From Paraspadella gotoi (lineage: Eukaryota; Chaetognatha), in NCBI GenBank assembly GCA_051294375.1, contig CM119264.1, positions 11,073,832-11,137,831 of the forward strand: a stretch of 64,000 nucleotides of DNA, read 5' to 3'. Below, in pieces: positions 37,801 through 51,002 of the stretch. The translations under genes were made by a program, and so were the position numbers. The stretch's first letter is position 1. Every line of letters begins with the position of its first letter. The notes beneath the pieces are model-generated. The model was not told the DNA's origin. It did not search any database and worked only from the letters and a program-made list of their open reading frames with translations.

Positions 37801-40800
37801 CAAACGAATTATTCAGCTTCAAACAAAATACTTTCGAAAAACTTGCTAACCTTTGAGGACTAGGAATCGGTATAATATATTTTCTTATCCTTGAAGTCGT
37901 TAGGTCAAGAGAGTTAAAATTAAACCGAAATCTACACTCCACATGCGATATTTGTATGAATCTAAGTCATTTGTTTCCAGTTCATGTCCAAATTAAAACA
38001 AATATGCAAGCAAAATTTAATTAGTCAGTACTACCCAACCTGAAAACAGACAGCATCGGGAGATCCATTGCCCGTGTTCCACGACCTGGCAGGGGACGTC
38101 CGTGAAAACCTTGAAGGCGTCGCCAAAAGCGGGCTTCTCGTGGACGAAGCCATGTCTTGGCCTCCGGGACCGGTACCAGAAGTCAAGCCGGATGCCATGT
38201 GGCATAACTCAGCAACCTAATAATAGCGGATAGCGTCGTTCCGTTCAAATACATAAAGCTTATTACTTTTGGTAATATTGTAACCTTAACTAAGGCAGCA
38301 TTAATTAATCGACTTTGATCCCCGCTAACGTTCGCAAACAAAAATAAGCTTACCAAACACGACAAAAGCGACCCGGTGTTAGAGACGAGCGGTGTATTGA
38401 GTTCCTGAGATAAAGTCTGCATCTGGGATGGAAATAACAAGCCTTGCCCGAATTGCTTGAGAACCGTCGAGAGCGGGTGAGTGAGGAGCTTCAGGAGTTT
38501 GTGAAGGACCTCGTGAAAGGAGTCTACGCCCATGAGCGAATTGATAGCCGGGAAGGAGGCGATGTTGTAGCTGGAGCACCTCCCCGCCCCGACACCGAAT
38601 TCGGCGCGAGAGTTCATTTGCGCCACCAAAAGTGGATTTCGATGCTGCTCGCCGCCGCGGAAGGGAAACTGAAAAAAAGTACAGCTGATTGCGACAAGAG
38701 CTTCGACATTAAACTTGAGGGAAAATGGTTTCATACTTGAGCAACGGAAGAAGTTAATTGTTTTCCGTCCCTCGACTTCGGAGGAAGCCCTTTCGTGGCG
38801 CCTCCTGAGGCGGTGGCCGCAGCCGACGATGCAGCCGAGGCGAAATTTTCTTCCTCATCGCCGCTAAAACCACTGAGCCGATGGAAGGAATAAGATCGAT
38901 ACTCACGACGCATCAGATCCTGTTCCAAAAAGACGACGATTAACACGAAATTTTAAAATTAACCAAGTAAATTTTCATGAAGAACCTGGTGTTGCTGATT
39001 GAGAGTCAGTATTTCCATACCGTTGTCCGTCTTAAGATGAATAGGCATTATAGCGGTCAACTTTATAAACGGCTGACACAAGCTCTCCATCACTGCAGCG
39101 AGTAACCGACCTTGACCTGTTAAAACGTTTAATAATACTCCAAAGAGGAAAGAAACTAATCATAACTAATTAAAACTTATGATTTGTAAAAGATCACAAG
39201 GACTAATGCAGTTAAGCTAAAACACAAATATAGACCTGATAATTCTCCCGCCGCTTCTGGGTGATCGGCCAAGGAAGCGTTGAATCCGTGGGCTTCCAGG
39301 TAGGACAGCAAATTGCAGAGCGACGCCCATTTCAAAATAGACGTGGGGTAAAAAGCGTGGAAGCAAGAAACGAACGTTGCGTGGCATTCTCTATTTTTTC
39401 AAAAAAGGAAGAGTAAGCGGTAGGTAAAACATTTCTAAAAAATAATTTGACTAATTCAACTTTGCGTTATAAATATAATTCTTTCTTTTTCGTTGTTATG
39501 AGATTTAGAGAAAAGTTTGAAATGTTTTTTTCATAAACTCTTAACACTGATGAAGGCTTGAATTGTTAGCCGAAACATGGCCGTTTTTCTCTATGAAAAA
39601 TAAAAATCGATGACGAACTAGAAAACATATTTCAATTTTTTTTCTAAGACTATTTAAACAAAAACTATTTCTCGAAACAAACCTTATAATGACGTCGACA
39701 AAATCGACGTACTGAGGGAGATCGGCCTGGCGCAACCACGCCTGACGACGCGTGGGTGATATGCGTGGTTGTTGAGAAGAGAGTATTTTCTGGAGTAAGG
39801 CACGAGCATCGGCAACGCATTCCGCAAGTTTTGTCGTCTCGGACACTGCAGCCGGAATCGCTGGTGTTTTACTGAGAAAAAAAAAGTTTTCAATGATATC
39901 AATGGATCTCCGCTAACCTGGTAAACAAAATCACCCACGTGTAAACTTGATTGATGAATGATCTTATGAGCCGCAACGACGCGCCGCAAACGTAACCGAA
40001 TCTCGCGATGTCGAGAATGGCGGCTTTTAGCCCGAGCCCTTTCATTTCGGCAAGATCATCAAGCGCCACGTGGAACGTTGTCCAGGCCCAATGCAGCAGC
40101 TTGAGCAAAGCGTCGAAGCATTCCGGAGAAACGGAACGACCGAAGTCTGACTTGAGCATGGTCGCAGCTTCTGGACAGAATCCTGCCGCGAAAATATAAA
40201 AAACCTTCAAACCATACTACGGGATCAACGCGTTAATAAGATCAATTTTATAAATTGGAAAAAAATATTGCTTAACAAACGGCAAAACCTTTCCAAAATC
40301 TACATCTAATCAACAAATAACACTATGTTCTGTTTGAAAGGTTCTCCGCATGTTTTATTGAAAAAAAGTGGATTTTCACCAGAAATTTGGCGCGTGACGA
40401 CGCCCTTGTTTCCCCCTGAACTCGAGCTAGATTCGGGTGATTGGAGGCGATAGAGTATGAGCGGAATTTGTCCAGCATTTACGTCGGTTCCGTTGTTTGA
40501 CTTCATGGAACTTTTGAAATGAAAGACAACTTGATCCTCCGTGGTGACGGTGGCTTGGCCGCAGGATCCGCAGTCAGACGACGGGCCGGAGATGCGTGCC
40601 CAAGCCACGTACCACTGGTTAGCGTGGAGAGGGACTGGCTCCTCAAACAGCATGCTATACTTTTCCTTCATGCCGCACTCGTAGATTATCTCCTCGGTTT
40701 CTGCGAGAAGGTCACCGTCGATTTCGTGATCACCGCCGTCCACACCGAGCTCGAAAACTTAAAAATGCAAAAAAAAAAGGAAAAAAAGGAGACATTAAGT

Positions 40801-43800
40801 TATTAATATATTTAAATGATTGCGTCTCTTTTACTTGCTTTCTAATCAAAATTTGGATTATACCTTTAATCTTTCCCAGATATTCTCCTCGTCCGCCGAA
40901 GAGACCGAAACCGCCCAACAAAACGTCCATATCGGCCATAAATCGAATCGCCTCGACTGAATGCCCGCTGTAGCCCCATCCGCCACCGTGTGATTCAAAT
41001 CTATTTACCAAACTGTAATCCTCCCTTGAAAAGAAAAAAGAAAATAAATAGTAAAAAAAAATGAATAAATAAAAAAAAAATTGTGGCCCTTTAGCTACTT
41101 AATTAGAAATTACCTGCTATAAACGACAGCATCTTGTTTCTTAACGTCTTCGTCTATGACTTTGACGTCGAGATCGTGGGCGAGATTGAGAGTGTCGAGA
41201 GCCGCGAGCAGATGAACGGCGGCGTGGGAACGGGAGATCAAATGGCCGCCGCTGGTAGGCACTGCTACCGAGGGATGAAGATAGAATCCAAGTGATCCCT
41301 AAAGAATAAATGATTAATACAAAATAAAAATTATTTATTTTTCGACGAATTCAGTTTCTACAACTTCAAGTAGCACGAAAGTACACTGTACGTACTATTA
41401 TCTACTTCCGATCGAAAAAAAATTATATATTATCACCCATCTAACCTGAGTTAGTGCGGACGCCAGCGCCCTGTGCCTCGGCCTCGACTCTCGTCCGTTC
41501 TTGCCGCGGACAGCGTTGACGACCGCATTGGTTTCTGTGACGATTACGTTGAAACAAGTGACAACCTGAGTTTGAGTATTGTAGGCCCAGAGGAGATCGT
41601 AAATAGCGTCTAAGTAAACCGAGTGTCGCGTCAAGTCCCACTGGCAGTCAACGTCGCAGAAACTCTTGCAAGAACCGTCGAGGCGGGAAATGACGAGGCA
41701 CTTGACACCGTCGTCGAGGCCCTTGACACCCGAGGGACGACCGCCGGGGTAAAAGTCACCGTCGGCGCCGAAGGGCGGCGGAACAAGACCGATGGCCGAG
41801 GCGTTGGCAAAAACGGTGGCGTGGGGCAAAGTGTGGGCGTTTATTAGAGATTCGTCGATTTTTAGAAAAGTCTGGTCGCCAGAAGCGCCCACCCATGTGC
41901 AACGACGGCCGAATTTGGCCCCGATCCCGGGCATGTTGCCTGGGCGAGCGTGCCATAGTGGCTGGTCCCTGGCACGTTGAGACGGTTCCGAATCCCGCCC
42001 GCCTGGGACGTAGGAAGAATCTTGAGAACCAGAAAAGGAGTAAGGTGGCTCAAAGGAACTCGCCGGCATTATCCGCCCCAGTTGACCCTTTTGATAATCG
42101 CCGCAAGTAAACACCTAAAAAAAAAAATCAATGAATGCGCTTCTTTGAATGTGTGAAGGCTAAAATATGGAAATTAACCTGTCCAGCAGATGAAAGAAAC
42201 ACGGAATGATTGCTGCCGGCAGCAATCTGAACAACGGAGACGTTACCCAGGGCGATTTTCGTCGGTGATCCTCGTACAATCAAATCTCCGTGGCCCAGCT
42301 AAAAAAAAAAAAATTTAAAAAAAAAAAAAAAATCGACACCATTCTAATAAAAAGTATGGGTTAATAAAATTTTTTTTCATTACCTGGCCGTGTTGATTGT
42401 TTCCAAAAGACAAAACTTCCCCCGATTGCAATAGGATAAGAGAATGATGCAAGCCGCAAGCGATTTGGGTGGCGGGTACTTTCAGACATGCCAAAGTCCT
42501 AACAAAATGCCTAGCAGGCGCGTCGGAGGGGGGTACAAATTGAATCTCCGCTGGGGGAAGAGACACTGTCCTGGACGGCTCACGTTCCGCCGTTTCACCG
42601 ACAGCAGCTGTGCCGGAAGAGGCAACCGATAACGCCGTCGATGTGGAGAGGGTCGAAGCGGTCGTTGTCGTGGCGGGTGACATGGCCACGGTTCCGTCAT
42701 CCGAGCCTCGTAGACGCGAAGGAGACGGCGCGGCGGGGATATCGCCGATGATGACTTCTTTGTCACTCGAGGTTCGGGGAGAGGGATGATGCAAAACCGA
42801 TTCCACCGAAAGCGGCGAGGCGGAAGAGTCCTCGGTGGCAGAGTACTTGGAGGAGGGTCCGCCATAGGAAGGCGAAGATGCGATCCAGTCAGAACTGCTC
42901 TTTCGACGTAGGCTGAAGGACGCAGCGGCTGAGGGAATCCCGGACTGGTCCTTCTTTTCTTGAACGACCGATAAAGGTAAAGAAGCGCGCGCGTGCTGGC
43001 GTTCAAGACTGCGAGAGGCTCGATCTCTAGTAGGAGTGGCTGAAGACGCAGTTGACGAAGGGGGGCTTGCGGCCACTTCAGTTTCAGAGGAAGGATAAGC
43101 ACCCTGACGGTCCAGCAACGAGGAAAAGAAGGACATCAGGGCAACACTGAAAAAGAAAAAATAAAGTAAACCAAAAACTAAACACCAATATCACGAGCAA
43201 CATGGTACAAACCTGGAACCAGCGCCTGACTGATCTTCCCCTTCGGCGCCGGTCTTGGAGGTCGGGACGTCGCTTTCAGCCACTTCAGTCCCATCACGAG
43301 CCATCGCGTCCACTTCGGCTGCGCATTCCTTGCACACTCCGCAAACGCCACATCCAGAGTCCCCGCTGCCGCAACCGCAAGGGCGTCCGCTCCGACGTTC
43401 TCCGCGACCGTGGTTTACGCAAGTCGCACCGTAGCCCGTGCACTCGAGGCACATTGAGCAAACCATGCATTGCTCGTGCACCCATCGGTGCTTGCCAGAA
43501 GCGCAAAATGCCTGCGAAACTGGCTCCGGTTGAGTTTCGGACGAAATAGAATCCCGCTGATTGTGGGAAGACGACTCTGAGACAGTCCGGACGTAAGGGT
43601 GGTGGGCAAGGGGAGCACCAGCCGGCGTCGAGGTAGTTGAAGAGGGGGTGACCAATACTTCCTTCAAAACGCTAAAAAAAGTAAAAGAAGCTGGATAAGT
43701 TGACGCATCATTGCCTTCATATTTGAATGCAAACATTTTTTTTTAAATTTAATTTAATAATTTAATAAACATATGTGATTATGATACCAAAGACGAAAAA

Positions 43801-46800
43801 CAGGAATTACGATTTATAACTTGAATACATAAATGAAACAAATGTAGGCTATTATTTAAAAATTTTCTCATATGAAGATACGATTTCGCGTTGTAAAAAA
43901 GAATGCAATCTCTTTTTACCTGTTAGAAGCACCGGAAGCGGCGGGCGTGGTGGCGCTGCCCGTATAACCACGCCCACACTGACCCTTGTTATTGATTCCG
44001 AAGGTGTAGACGCGACCATCGGTGGTCAGTACAAGAGCGTGGGCCTTGCCCAGAGCCAGAGCTACAACGACTACGTCTTTGAGGTCGTTCACCAATCCAG
44101 TCGAATGATCGCAATGCATAACATCCTAAATGTAAAAACCGAGACATTACATACCAGTTCCGCGTGCTCTTTTGGAAATAATTTGAAAAATTCCTTTGAA
44201 GTAGTAAAAAACTTTTTTTCTTAAAAATTGACACGAGTGTGAGAAAATATTTTCGGAACTTATTTCCATTAGCATAATCTTAATTAACAATTATCGGGAA
44301 GGACAGTTTTTTGTAACTGCGTTTGAATAACAAAACTTACAAATAACTAAATTAGTGAATTAATGGGTCAATCTATGTATTGAATTAAAGGCAACTCTGT
44401 CTTTATTTTTTCTTTATTATGTATTCTTTCCATATGACTTACCTTTTAAAAACTTTGACTCATAGCGAAAAAACGTGAAATATCTTCCATTTGGGAAGCT
44501 ATTTTCATAGGAGTATCGGCTGAAAGCCGAGATGAAGCGGATTCCAAAAATGTTTTTATATTTAAACTATCATTATTAATAATAAACTTACAGTCTTATA
44601 TTCGTGCAAAGTTTGACTAAGCCGAGTTAATCTTCTATTCGCGCGGAAAGAAAAACGACATGTTAAAATGCGAACGAGGCTATTATCCTATAAATATTTT
44701 TCAATTTTTGGAGTACATCGACTCAGAGCTAAGACCTGACATAAAACTGTTTTCAGGTAATAGAGACCCTAATTTATTCCCAAAACCAAAGTAATTATTT
44801 AATTTTCAGAAAAACAAATATCGCGCCCGACTTGCCTTTCCAAACATGTAAACGTCTCCATCTCTTGTGACGAGGGCCGAAGTTCCGCTGTTGGCGGCGA
44901 CAGCCACGACCGGCGCGGCGATGCCCTCCATTTTTGTCATTTTCTTGGGTTTAACGGGCTTTGGCGAACGGCGCCCTTTCCACGGCGCCGACGCGTCGCC
45001 GTCTTCGCCGCGCTTGGCGGTGCCAACAAAAAATGCGGCGCCGTCGTCCGACAAAAGAACAGCGTGTCCGGCCTCGTGTCCAATCGCCATCTGTTTCAAT
45101 TATCATAGAAGTAAAAAATTAGTGAATCAAATTTATCGTTTCGCGAATGACTTTTAAGCTGAAAATAATAATTATCAAAACGTTTTTTCATAAAAATTGA
45201 TTACATGCCGCTTACTTGAGTAATCTTGGGCGCTTTAGAGATCGGCAGTTCTGCCCATTTGCTACAACTCTGCAGTTGCTTGATTCCCAGCGAAGCAGAT
45301 TTCCCGCTGAAGAAGACTTTCCCGTTAGCGGACAAAATCAACGCGAAGTCTTTTCCGCTCAACATGGCCATTATTTCGTCGTCTTTGAAACAAAAGTAAT
45401 GTCAAATTGTAACGTCTTGAACGCTCGACATTGCAGACGTGAAGCATAAAATATTTCAATTTTATCTTATTCCTAGTAAGTAATAACGTTTGGTAACTTG
45501 GTTATCACCTTCGAAGAGCGGAGAATTAACACTATACACAGGTATTTGATTTTGAGGCGGTTCGTAGTTAGCCAGCCCGAACACGTTGAGGCACTTTCGT
45601 GCGAGTTTGATCGGAATCTCGTTGACGAGAGGCATGGGGTCTCGACAAGGACGGAAAGTTCTTATAACGAAAGAATCTTCCGGGCCGGAGGATATGTGGC
45701 CGATTGATTCACTGTATAAGCGAGGCGAAAAAAGTGATATTACAATTTAAATACTACTACTCCTAATCGAGAATCGGTCCGCCTAAAACCACTAAGCTAC
45801 CTGTCGCTGAACATCATGTAAGGCCCGTTGGTTAGAATTTCAAAATCAAAGCTTCCGCTCTCCTGTAGGGTCTCGCGACAAACGACAGAAATTCTGGACG
45901 AGTTTGAATTATCGAGGTTTTTGTAGAACATCATGTCTTTGGCGAAACTCAGCCAGCCGCGTTCGGAAGGATGAAACTCTTTATTAGAAACGTAAACGTG
46001 TCCGCGAATCGTTCCTCCGTAACCTAAAGAAAATTTCAAAAAATGAACAAGATTTACTAATACGGAAGTTGTAAAAATATTCGCACCAGTTCCAATTTTG
46101 TGCAGCCCTTGATGATCGTGGATAAACAGGAATCGGCCGTCCGATGCCAGGGCGGAAGCATCGGAATGAATTCGATAAGGATTCGACCATGCGTGGCTCT
46201 GTTGGTGCTTCAGACCGTCGTTGTCGTTGGCATCGGGTAGTCCTTGAAGAACAAAAAAGTGGAGTGCGTTTACTATTTATCTAGGATAAAAAAATCTAGA
46301 AAGTATAGTGATCTCGCCAGATGTTACTAAGCAAAAAAAATTAATGAAAAATTTAAAAAACGAATGATTGATATGATAATAAATTATTAATGAAATAATA
46401 ATTGACTGATTGATGTATTGATTGATTGATAACCAAAAGTTATCTTCGCATCTATCCTTTGGATAATCATTGATTGATGCAATAAAAATCATTGATTGAT
46501 GCGATAAAAATGATTGATTGATGCGATGATAGTCATTGATTGATACGATAATAATCATTCATTGATGCGATGATAGTCACGAATCATTCATCGTAAATAA
46601 AGCAAATACGTATATGAGTGAAAGAGAAATAACGACGACTACGATAAAAAAAACAAAAATTAATTAATATCTTGCCCAAGTCGGGCATTCGCCCGTCTGG
46701 CGAGAAAAAAATTTCATTTTAAAAATGTTACCCGATATCGGAAAAGAATCAAGAAGCGAATCCTCCCTAACGCCGGTCAACAACCAGTCAGGACGATCTG

Positions 46801-48666
46801 TCTTCCCCAACAAAACCATCTGTACGGATCTTTGCAAGGCCGCTAGTATTGAGGGTTGCAACAGATCCTGGAGAAAAAAACTATTAGATTTTGTTCATTC
46901 TTCCAACGCCTCACGCAAAAATTTCGCTAAACCTGAGAGGCGAGATAAGCGGGACTCATTAGGAGAGCAGCGATGGCCGTGAGAGTCTTTCCCGTTTCCC
47001 CCCAGGCGACGACGAGTGAGACAAGACAGGCGCAGGCGAGAGAGGAAAGAGACTCAGTGACGCGAGTTGCAGCTGGGGCCAAGATCGGTTGGACCGGGGG
47101 AAAAGATGAAGAGGAGGAGCAGGAGGAAGATGACGGCGGGGAAGGAGAACCCGCTCCGCAACTGAAACGATTCATTGGTATAAAACATTAGAATATTAGA
47201 CAAATATTAAGCTTGGGGGAAAATCATTTGACGAAAATTTTAACAGAAGTTTAAAAAGATTTTCTAGTAAACAAAAATGGTTTTGCCCATTCGCGTATTT
47301 TTTTTTTCATCACCTGGTCGGATGATGCGGAATTGATGTGGAAGAGCAAGACGGAATGAGACGTGGCGCGGTTGATCCACCCATAGCTCCGTGAGGAAGG
47401 GTGCTGTTGGCGTCTGACTTGTTCGAAACTCCGGTTGCAGCACCTCCGTTGGCAGCCACCCTCGTGGCAATCTCCAACAGCAGGTGATAAAGTGCGTCAG
47501 TAACAGAGTATGGTTCCTCCTTTAAAGCCTCCGGCTTTTGACCCTGTAGCATGTCTAGTAAGGCCTTGAGGGCTCTCCGACAAAGGGATGGCTGTTCTAC
47601 CCAGGTTTCTCGAATGAGCTCGAAGACGGAACAAAGTCCGAGACCAACGATGCGCGGCATGGCGAGACCCGATACGGTGCTCGCGGCTCCGCGAGAGTCG
47701 GAAACATCGTCCGAATCTTCATCCGACTCGTCGGAGGCACCTTTCGAGAAGCAAAACTCAGTATTTCGGTTGATGGTAAAGTCGATATTAAGATTAGTAC
47801 TATATTGAATTCATTAAAATTATCATTATCAGTTTACCCGCGAACCCGACGATGGAATTCCAATAGACGCCGTTGCCTTCCTTGGCTTCCGCATCGAGGA
47901 TTGTCTGCCTGACGATGGCGTAGACAGCGAAGGGCGACGGGTTTGCCATGATTTCGATGGTGGTCGGCAGCTGCGGGCACGGAGGAAAGAGCGGGGCGGA
48001 TGCGGCCGCCGGAGCAGCCTCAGGGGGTGGCGCTTCTTTGGCGTGCCGGGCGAGATGACGGCCTAGTCGTTGACGGACTCGTCCGATGCCGACGCCCATT
48101 TTGTTTTGCCTCCTTTTCTTTTTGTCAGCCTGAGTAGCAGTGAACACCACCAGATATAAATTGAAAAAAGTAGAAGAAATTCGAATTCTAGTGATATACA
48201 GTGTGTCCCAGTGGTACATTATTATCTCAGAAATAAGATTTAAGAACACTGTTCCGCACAATAAATAAAAGTTAACCTTTGGGACACACTGTATAAATAG
48301 AACCTTAAATAGTTTATACGTATTATCGGAAAGTAACAAAGTGATTGGGTCGTTTGACAAAAATTAGATTTCAATCAATTGAACTCCAGCTACCTGCTTC
48401 TTGATAGCACCGACGAATCCGTGCCGTTGAGGCTGAGAGGGTCCAGCGGCGGCTCCGCGCAATAGCAAGGGGTCGAGTGCCATGGCGGCAGCGGGCACTC
48501 GGCCACCTTCGGCCGCACGGTCCGCGCCATTACTAGCGGCGGGCACGTTAGAACCGGGAGCGCCGTCTCTCCGGGCCGCCGATCCCGAATGCAGTTCGTG
48601 AAGTCGTTTACTGAGGTGATTGGGATCGAGGTAGGCAGCGGCGTCGGCGCGCCGAATCAAACCCAT
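24869..48666 (-). CDS. MYCBP2: MYCBP2 / Highwire / RPM-1 (PHR) giant E3 ubiquitin ligase, complete, 43 exons
   Basis: Cys-relay E3 ligase that regulates axon growth and synapse formation. Exons, high to low: 48394-48666, 47838-48129, 47314-47740, 46933-47161, 46732-46867, 46087-46242, 45801-46023, 45509-45711, 45216-45382, 44832-45090, 43920-44125, 43213-43671, 42384-43146, 42179-42298, 41446-42114, 41114-41298, 40864-41024, 40380-40757, 39918-40182, 39683-39871, 39236-39390, 38986-39116, 38737-38919, 38354-38668, 38040-38216, 37153-37553, 36903-37086, 36610-36825, 36335-36511, 33837-36271, 32543-33724, 31933-32043, 31718-31872, 31505-31591, 30483-31407, 29613-30103, 28440-29505, 26619-28361, 26420-26553, 26184-26304, 25609-26106, 25211-25515, 24869-25031. 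The sum is 17115 nt (about 5704 residues), divisible by three. Domains: RCC1 repeats (41.4-45.4 kb; [12 protein letters not shown]) with a Cys-rich insert ([16 protein letters not shown], 43.3 kb); PHR1 (40.4-41.0 kb; [15 protein letters not shown]); PHR2 (37.2-38.2 kb; [15 protein letters not shown]); filamin-like (about 35 kb); [16 protein letters not shown] zinc site (31.2 kb); DOC (28.0-28.5 kb; [13 protein letters not shown]); RING and TC at the end. Acceptor-like TATTTTAG lies 54 nt before the ATG. Confidence 0.96.
32371..32466 (+). repeat. Dispersed repeat 'CAAAGTCAGGGGCAAGATAG', copy 2 of 5
   Basis: Lies in the MYCBP2 intron between exons 31933-32043 and 32543-33724, antisense to the gene. 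Begins CCTTAAACCACCAAAGCC and ends TTGGTTGTACCAATTTCATA. A CT-microsatellite (CTCTCTCTCATTCTCTCTC, about 32323-32347) lies just upstream. Confidence 0.9.
46310..46705. mobile_element. Non-autonomous element with TCTCGCCAGA inverted ends and internal minisatellite, copy A
   Basis: Starts GATCTCGCCAGATGTTACT and ends TCTGGCGAGA, so the termini are inverted copies. The interior is a diverged TGATTGATGCGATAATAGTC-type minisatellite (about 46365-46580). Near the right end is a GC-rich hairpin, CTTGCCCAAGTCGGGCATTC followed by GCCCG. A second copy (51864-52831) has the same ends and interior. It sits in a MYCBP2 intron (46243-46731) and has no ORF. The transposon superfamily is unclear. Confidence 0.75.
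48195..48295. mobile_element. 101 bp hairpin MITE with TATACAGTGTGTCCCA ends in MYCBP2 intron 1
   Basis: Perfect 16 bp terminal inverted repeat (TATACAGTGTGTCCCA / TGGGACACACTGTATA) with a short AT-rich loop. The CAG(T/G)GTGTCCC terminus and TA border are typical of Tc1/mariner-type MITEs. It lies in the intron between the first two coding exons of MYCBP2 and does not touch splice sites. Confidence 0.85.
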
Positions 48667-48999
48667 CGTCGAGACCTTGGGAGGTCACCGTCCATACGAC
48701 GTAACCCCCCCCCCCACGCCCTAAAATATCCCACCGACGATGCGTTTAAACTCGTAAGAGATCCGTTCTACCTTCCATGATGAAAACGTTCCTCTGAACG
48801 CCATCAATACGAATTCGAGATCAATGTGTCGACTGCCATCAATATAAAAAAATCTGAACAGGAAGCAAGGAATGTATTTTATCAATTATATATGGAAAAA
48901 ATATTTAAAAATTCTGGAATGAAGTCGGCGTTTTTTTCCCCCAGAGTTTAAAATCTTAACACTTAAACAAAAATTGCGTGCGCCATTTTCTTCGCATCT

Positions 49000-49347
49000 T
49001 TACTCGTCGTCGGGATCGGCCTTCGTATTGCGCGTGTAGATGATCTGCGCGCGATGCTTGTCCACCTGACGAATGAGTCCCTTGGCGGCCAGCTCCTTGA
49101 GGGCGAACCGTGCCAGGCTGCCGCGAATTTTGAGACGCTCCGAAACGACCGAGGGCGTGATTAGCTTGTACGACGGCACCTCTTTGTAGAGCTTGTCGTA
49201 GGTGGCCTTGTCGAAAAGGACCAAGTTGTTGAGCTTATCGCGGACCTTGCCCTTCGACCACTTCTTCTTCTTGGCCTTGCCCCCGCTGGCGCCGTCTTTC
49301 TTGGCCGGGGTCTTGGCAGATTTGCCAGCATCTTTTTTAGGCGGCAT
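49000..49347 (-). CDS. RPS25: Small ribosomal subunit protein eS25 (RPS25), complete, single coding exon
   Basis: 40S ribosomal protein near the head, important for some IRES-driven initiation. It is 115 residues: Lys/Ala-rich start ([19 protein letters not shown]), then [60 protein letters not shown] and [13 protein letters not shown], all family hallmarks. The length is slightly short at both tails but within range. The coding part has no intron. A strong acceptor-like CCCCCGTTTCCCAG ends 25 nt before the ATG, the same spacing as at RPS3A, so an intron or trans-splice site in the 5'UTR is likely. MYCBP2 begins 334 bp downstream of its stop. Confidence 0.98.
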   Translation of the reverse strand: MPPKKDAGKSAKTPAKKDGASGGKAKKKKWSKGKVRDKLNNLVLFDKATYDKLYKEVPSYKLITPSVVSERLKIRGSLARFALKELAAKGLIRQVDKHRAQIIYTRNTKADPDDE

Positions 49348-51002
49348 CGCGAAATTGAAAATGAATTGACAACTGGGAAACGGGGGAAATTTGAGAATTT
49401 AAGATTGTAACATTAACAATGCGATTAAGAGAATCACATATGAATAAAGACAGCATTAATGCAGAAAGTCAGGGAAATGACGATAGAATCTCAATAAAAA
49501 AGGCGACGGGCGAGAATAACGTCTATTTTTCCAGCAATGTCTCTCTTCATCTTCCCTCGACTCCCGCGGGCGGAAAAAGTTGATCGGCATCGCGATCTTT
49601 CCTGGTTTTTACAAGAAGCGAGCAAAGGGCGAGTGGACTAAGACCCGGGGCGAGGTTGAGAGCGAGGCGCGAGGCGCGAGGGCGGCCCTCATCGCATCTC
49701 GATAATCAAAGGAGGACGACGACGAGAGGAAATCCAATTTTCCAATGTTCAACTGTTCAACTGTTCTTCTTATTCTTTTTTTCAGAGGAACGGATCAAGA
49801 AAACAAAAAGGCTTCGGTCTTGAGGAAATGCGAGAAAGGAATCGAAAACCGAGTACAAATAAGGTATTATAGAAATACGTCCAAGTAATATGAAGGGTAT
49901 TAAATTTTAATCGTATTTGTTAATCAACTTGAATGAAAAGATATTGGAGATTAACATCAGTTTCTTTTAAGTCTAGTAAAGTAAATTAGTCAAAATAATA
50001 GCATTCTCCCAAGTACATACAAAATTACCTCCTGATGAACGATCTATGTCACACTAATATTCCCTATATTCCCTATATTCTAAAAAAAAAAAAGAAAAAA
50101 CCACACATTTGAAATTTTGTAAACATGTACGTAATTTATTGAAAATAAAAACCAAAACGAAAAAACGGTACATTTTATAGGGTAACTTAAATCTAAATTG
50201 AATGGTCCTACAAAAATTAAAATGAATTATAGAATGCCTACTACCAAGGTAAAAGAAATAAACCGTCATTCGCGAAATGACTGATTGCGTAACTTTTTTA
50301 TCTCTGCAAGCTCAAAAATTTATTTCAAAACATTGATTACGTACATTAAAACGACCAGCGTCAAGTAATAATGAATTAACCACAAAAGAAAATGAGAATT
50401 AAGAAAAAATTAACATAAATTATACGAATAAAATGTCAAGTAATAATAAATCGTTGTAATAAATATTACATAATAATTAATAATAGAAATAATTTTCAAT
50501 TCGTAACAATTGGAGACAAATAGCTACTATTTATTTTTTTTTAACTGAGAATTCGTCACTTCCGTTTTTAACTAATAACTAACTATTAACTCCCAAAACC
50601 AAAAAAAAAAAAAGGGGGGGCACCCTGAATAAAAAAAAATTAAATGTTTAACAAATAATGAATTAATTTATTATATATCTACTCAGGGCATCCTTAATAA
50701 TAAAAGTGAATTCGACTCGATTCGAACCTTGGATTTCGGATGTCTTCGGATGTACATACAGACACGCGACATCTAAATGTAAGCGAGTTTAAAATTAAAA
50801 GAATAAAAAATTCTTGCTTATATTTTCAAAACTCATAGTATGTGTAGATACCAGTAATCATTAATAATAAGAATTATCGCGAACGAGAACGAAGGCAATA
50901 TCCGATAGCCAAGCGAGTCAATTTTGAAAACAAAATGTCTTGTAGCAATTATTATCATTATTACACTGCTAAAAGGGTAATTAATTGCAGAGTAACTACT
51001 AC
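49348..51002. other. Upstream region of RPS25 and AT-rich intergenic DNA
   Basis: About 49560-49720 is GC-richer and may hold the RPS25 promoter or a 5'UTR exon. The rest is AT-rich with homopolymer runs (a G run near 50611, A runs). A GGTTCGAATC motif on the minus strand near 50720 resembles a pol III B box, but no matching A box or cloverleaf was found. No protein gene recognised. Confidence 0.5.

Noticed and set aside
46365-46580. Possible CRISPR-like array (regular TGATTGATGCG units)
   Set aside because: Units are contiguous and diverged with no spacers of constant length, in an animal genome; a minisatellite within a transposable element.
50700-50780. GGTTCGAATC on the minus strand as a tRNA gene
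   Set aside because: B-box-like motif alone; no A box, no acceptor or anticodon stem could be paired.
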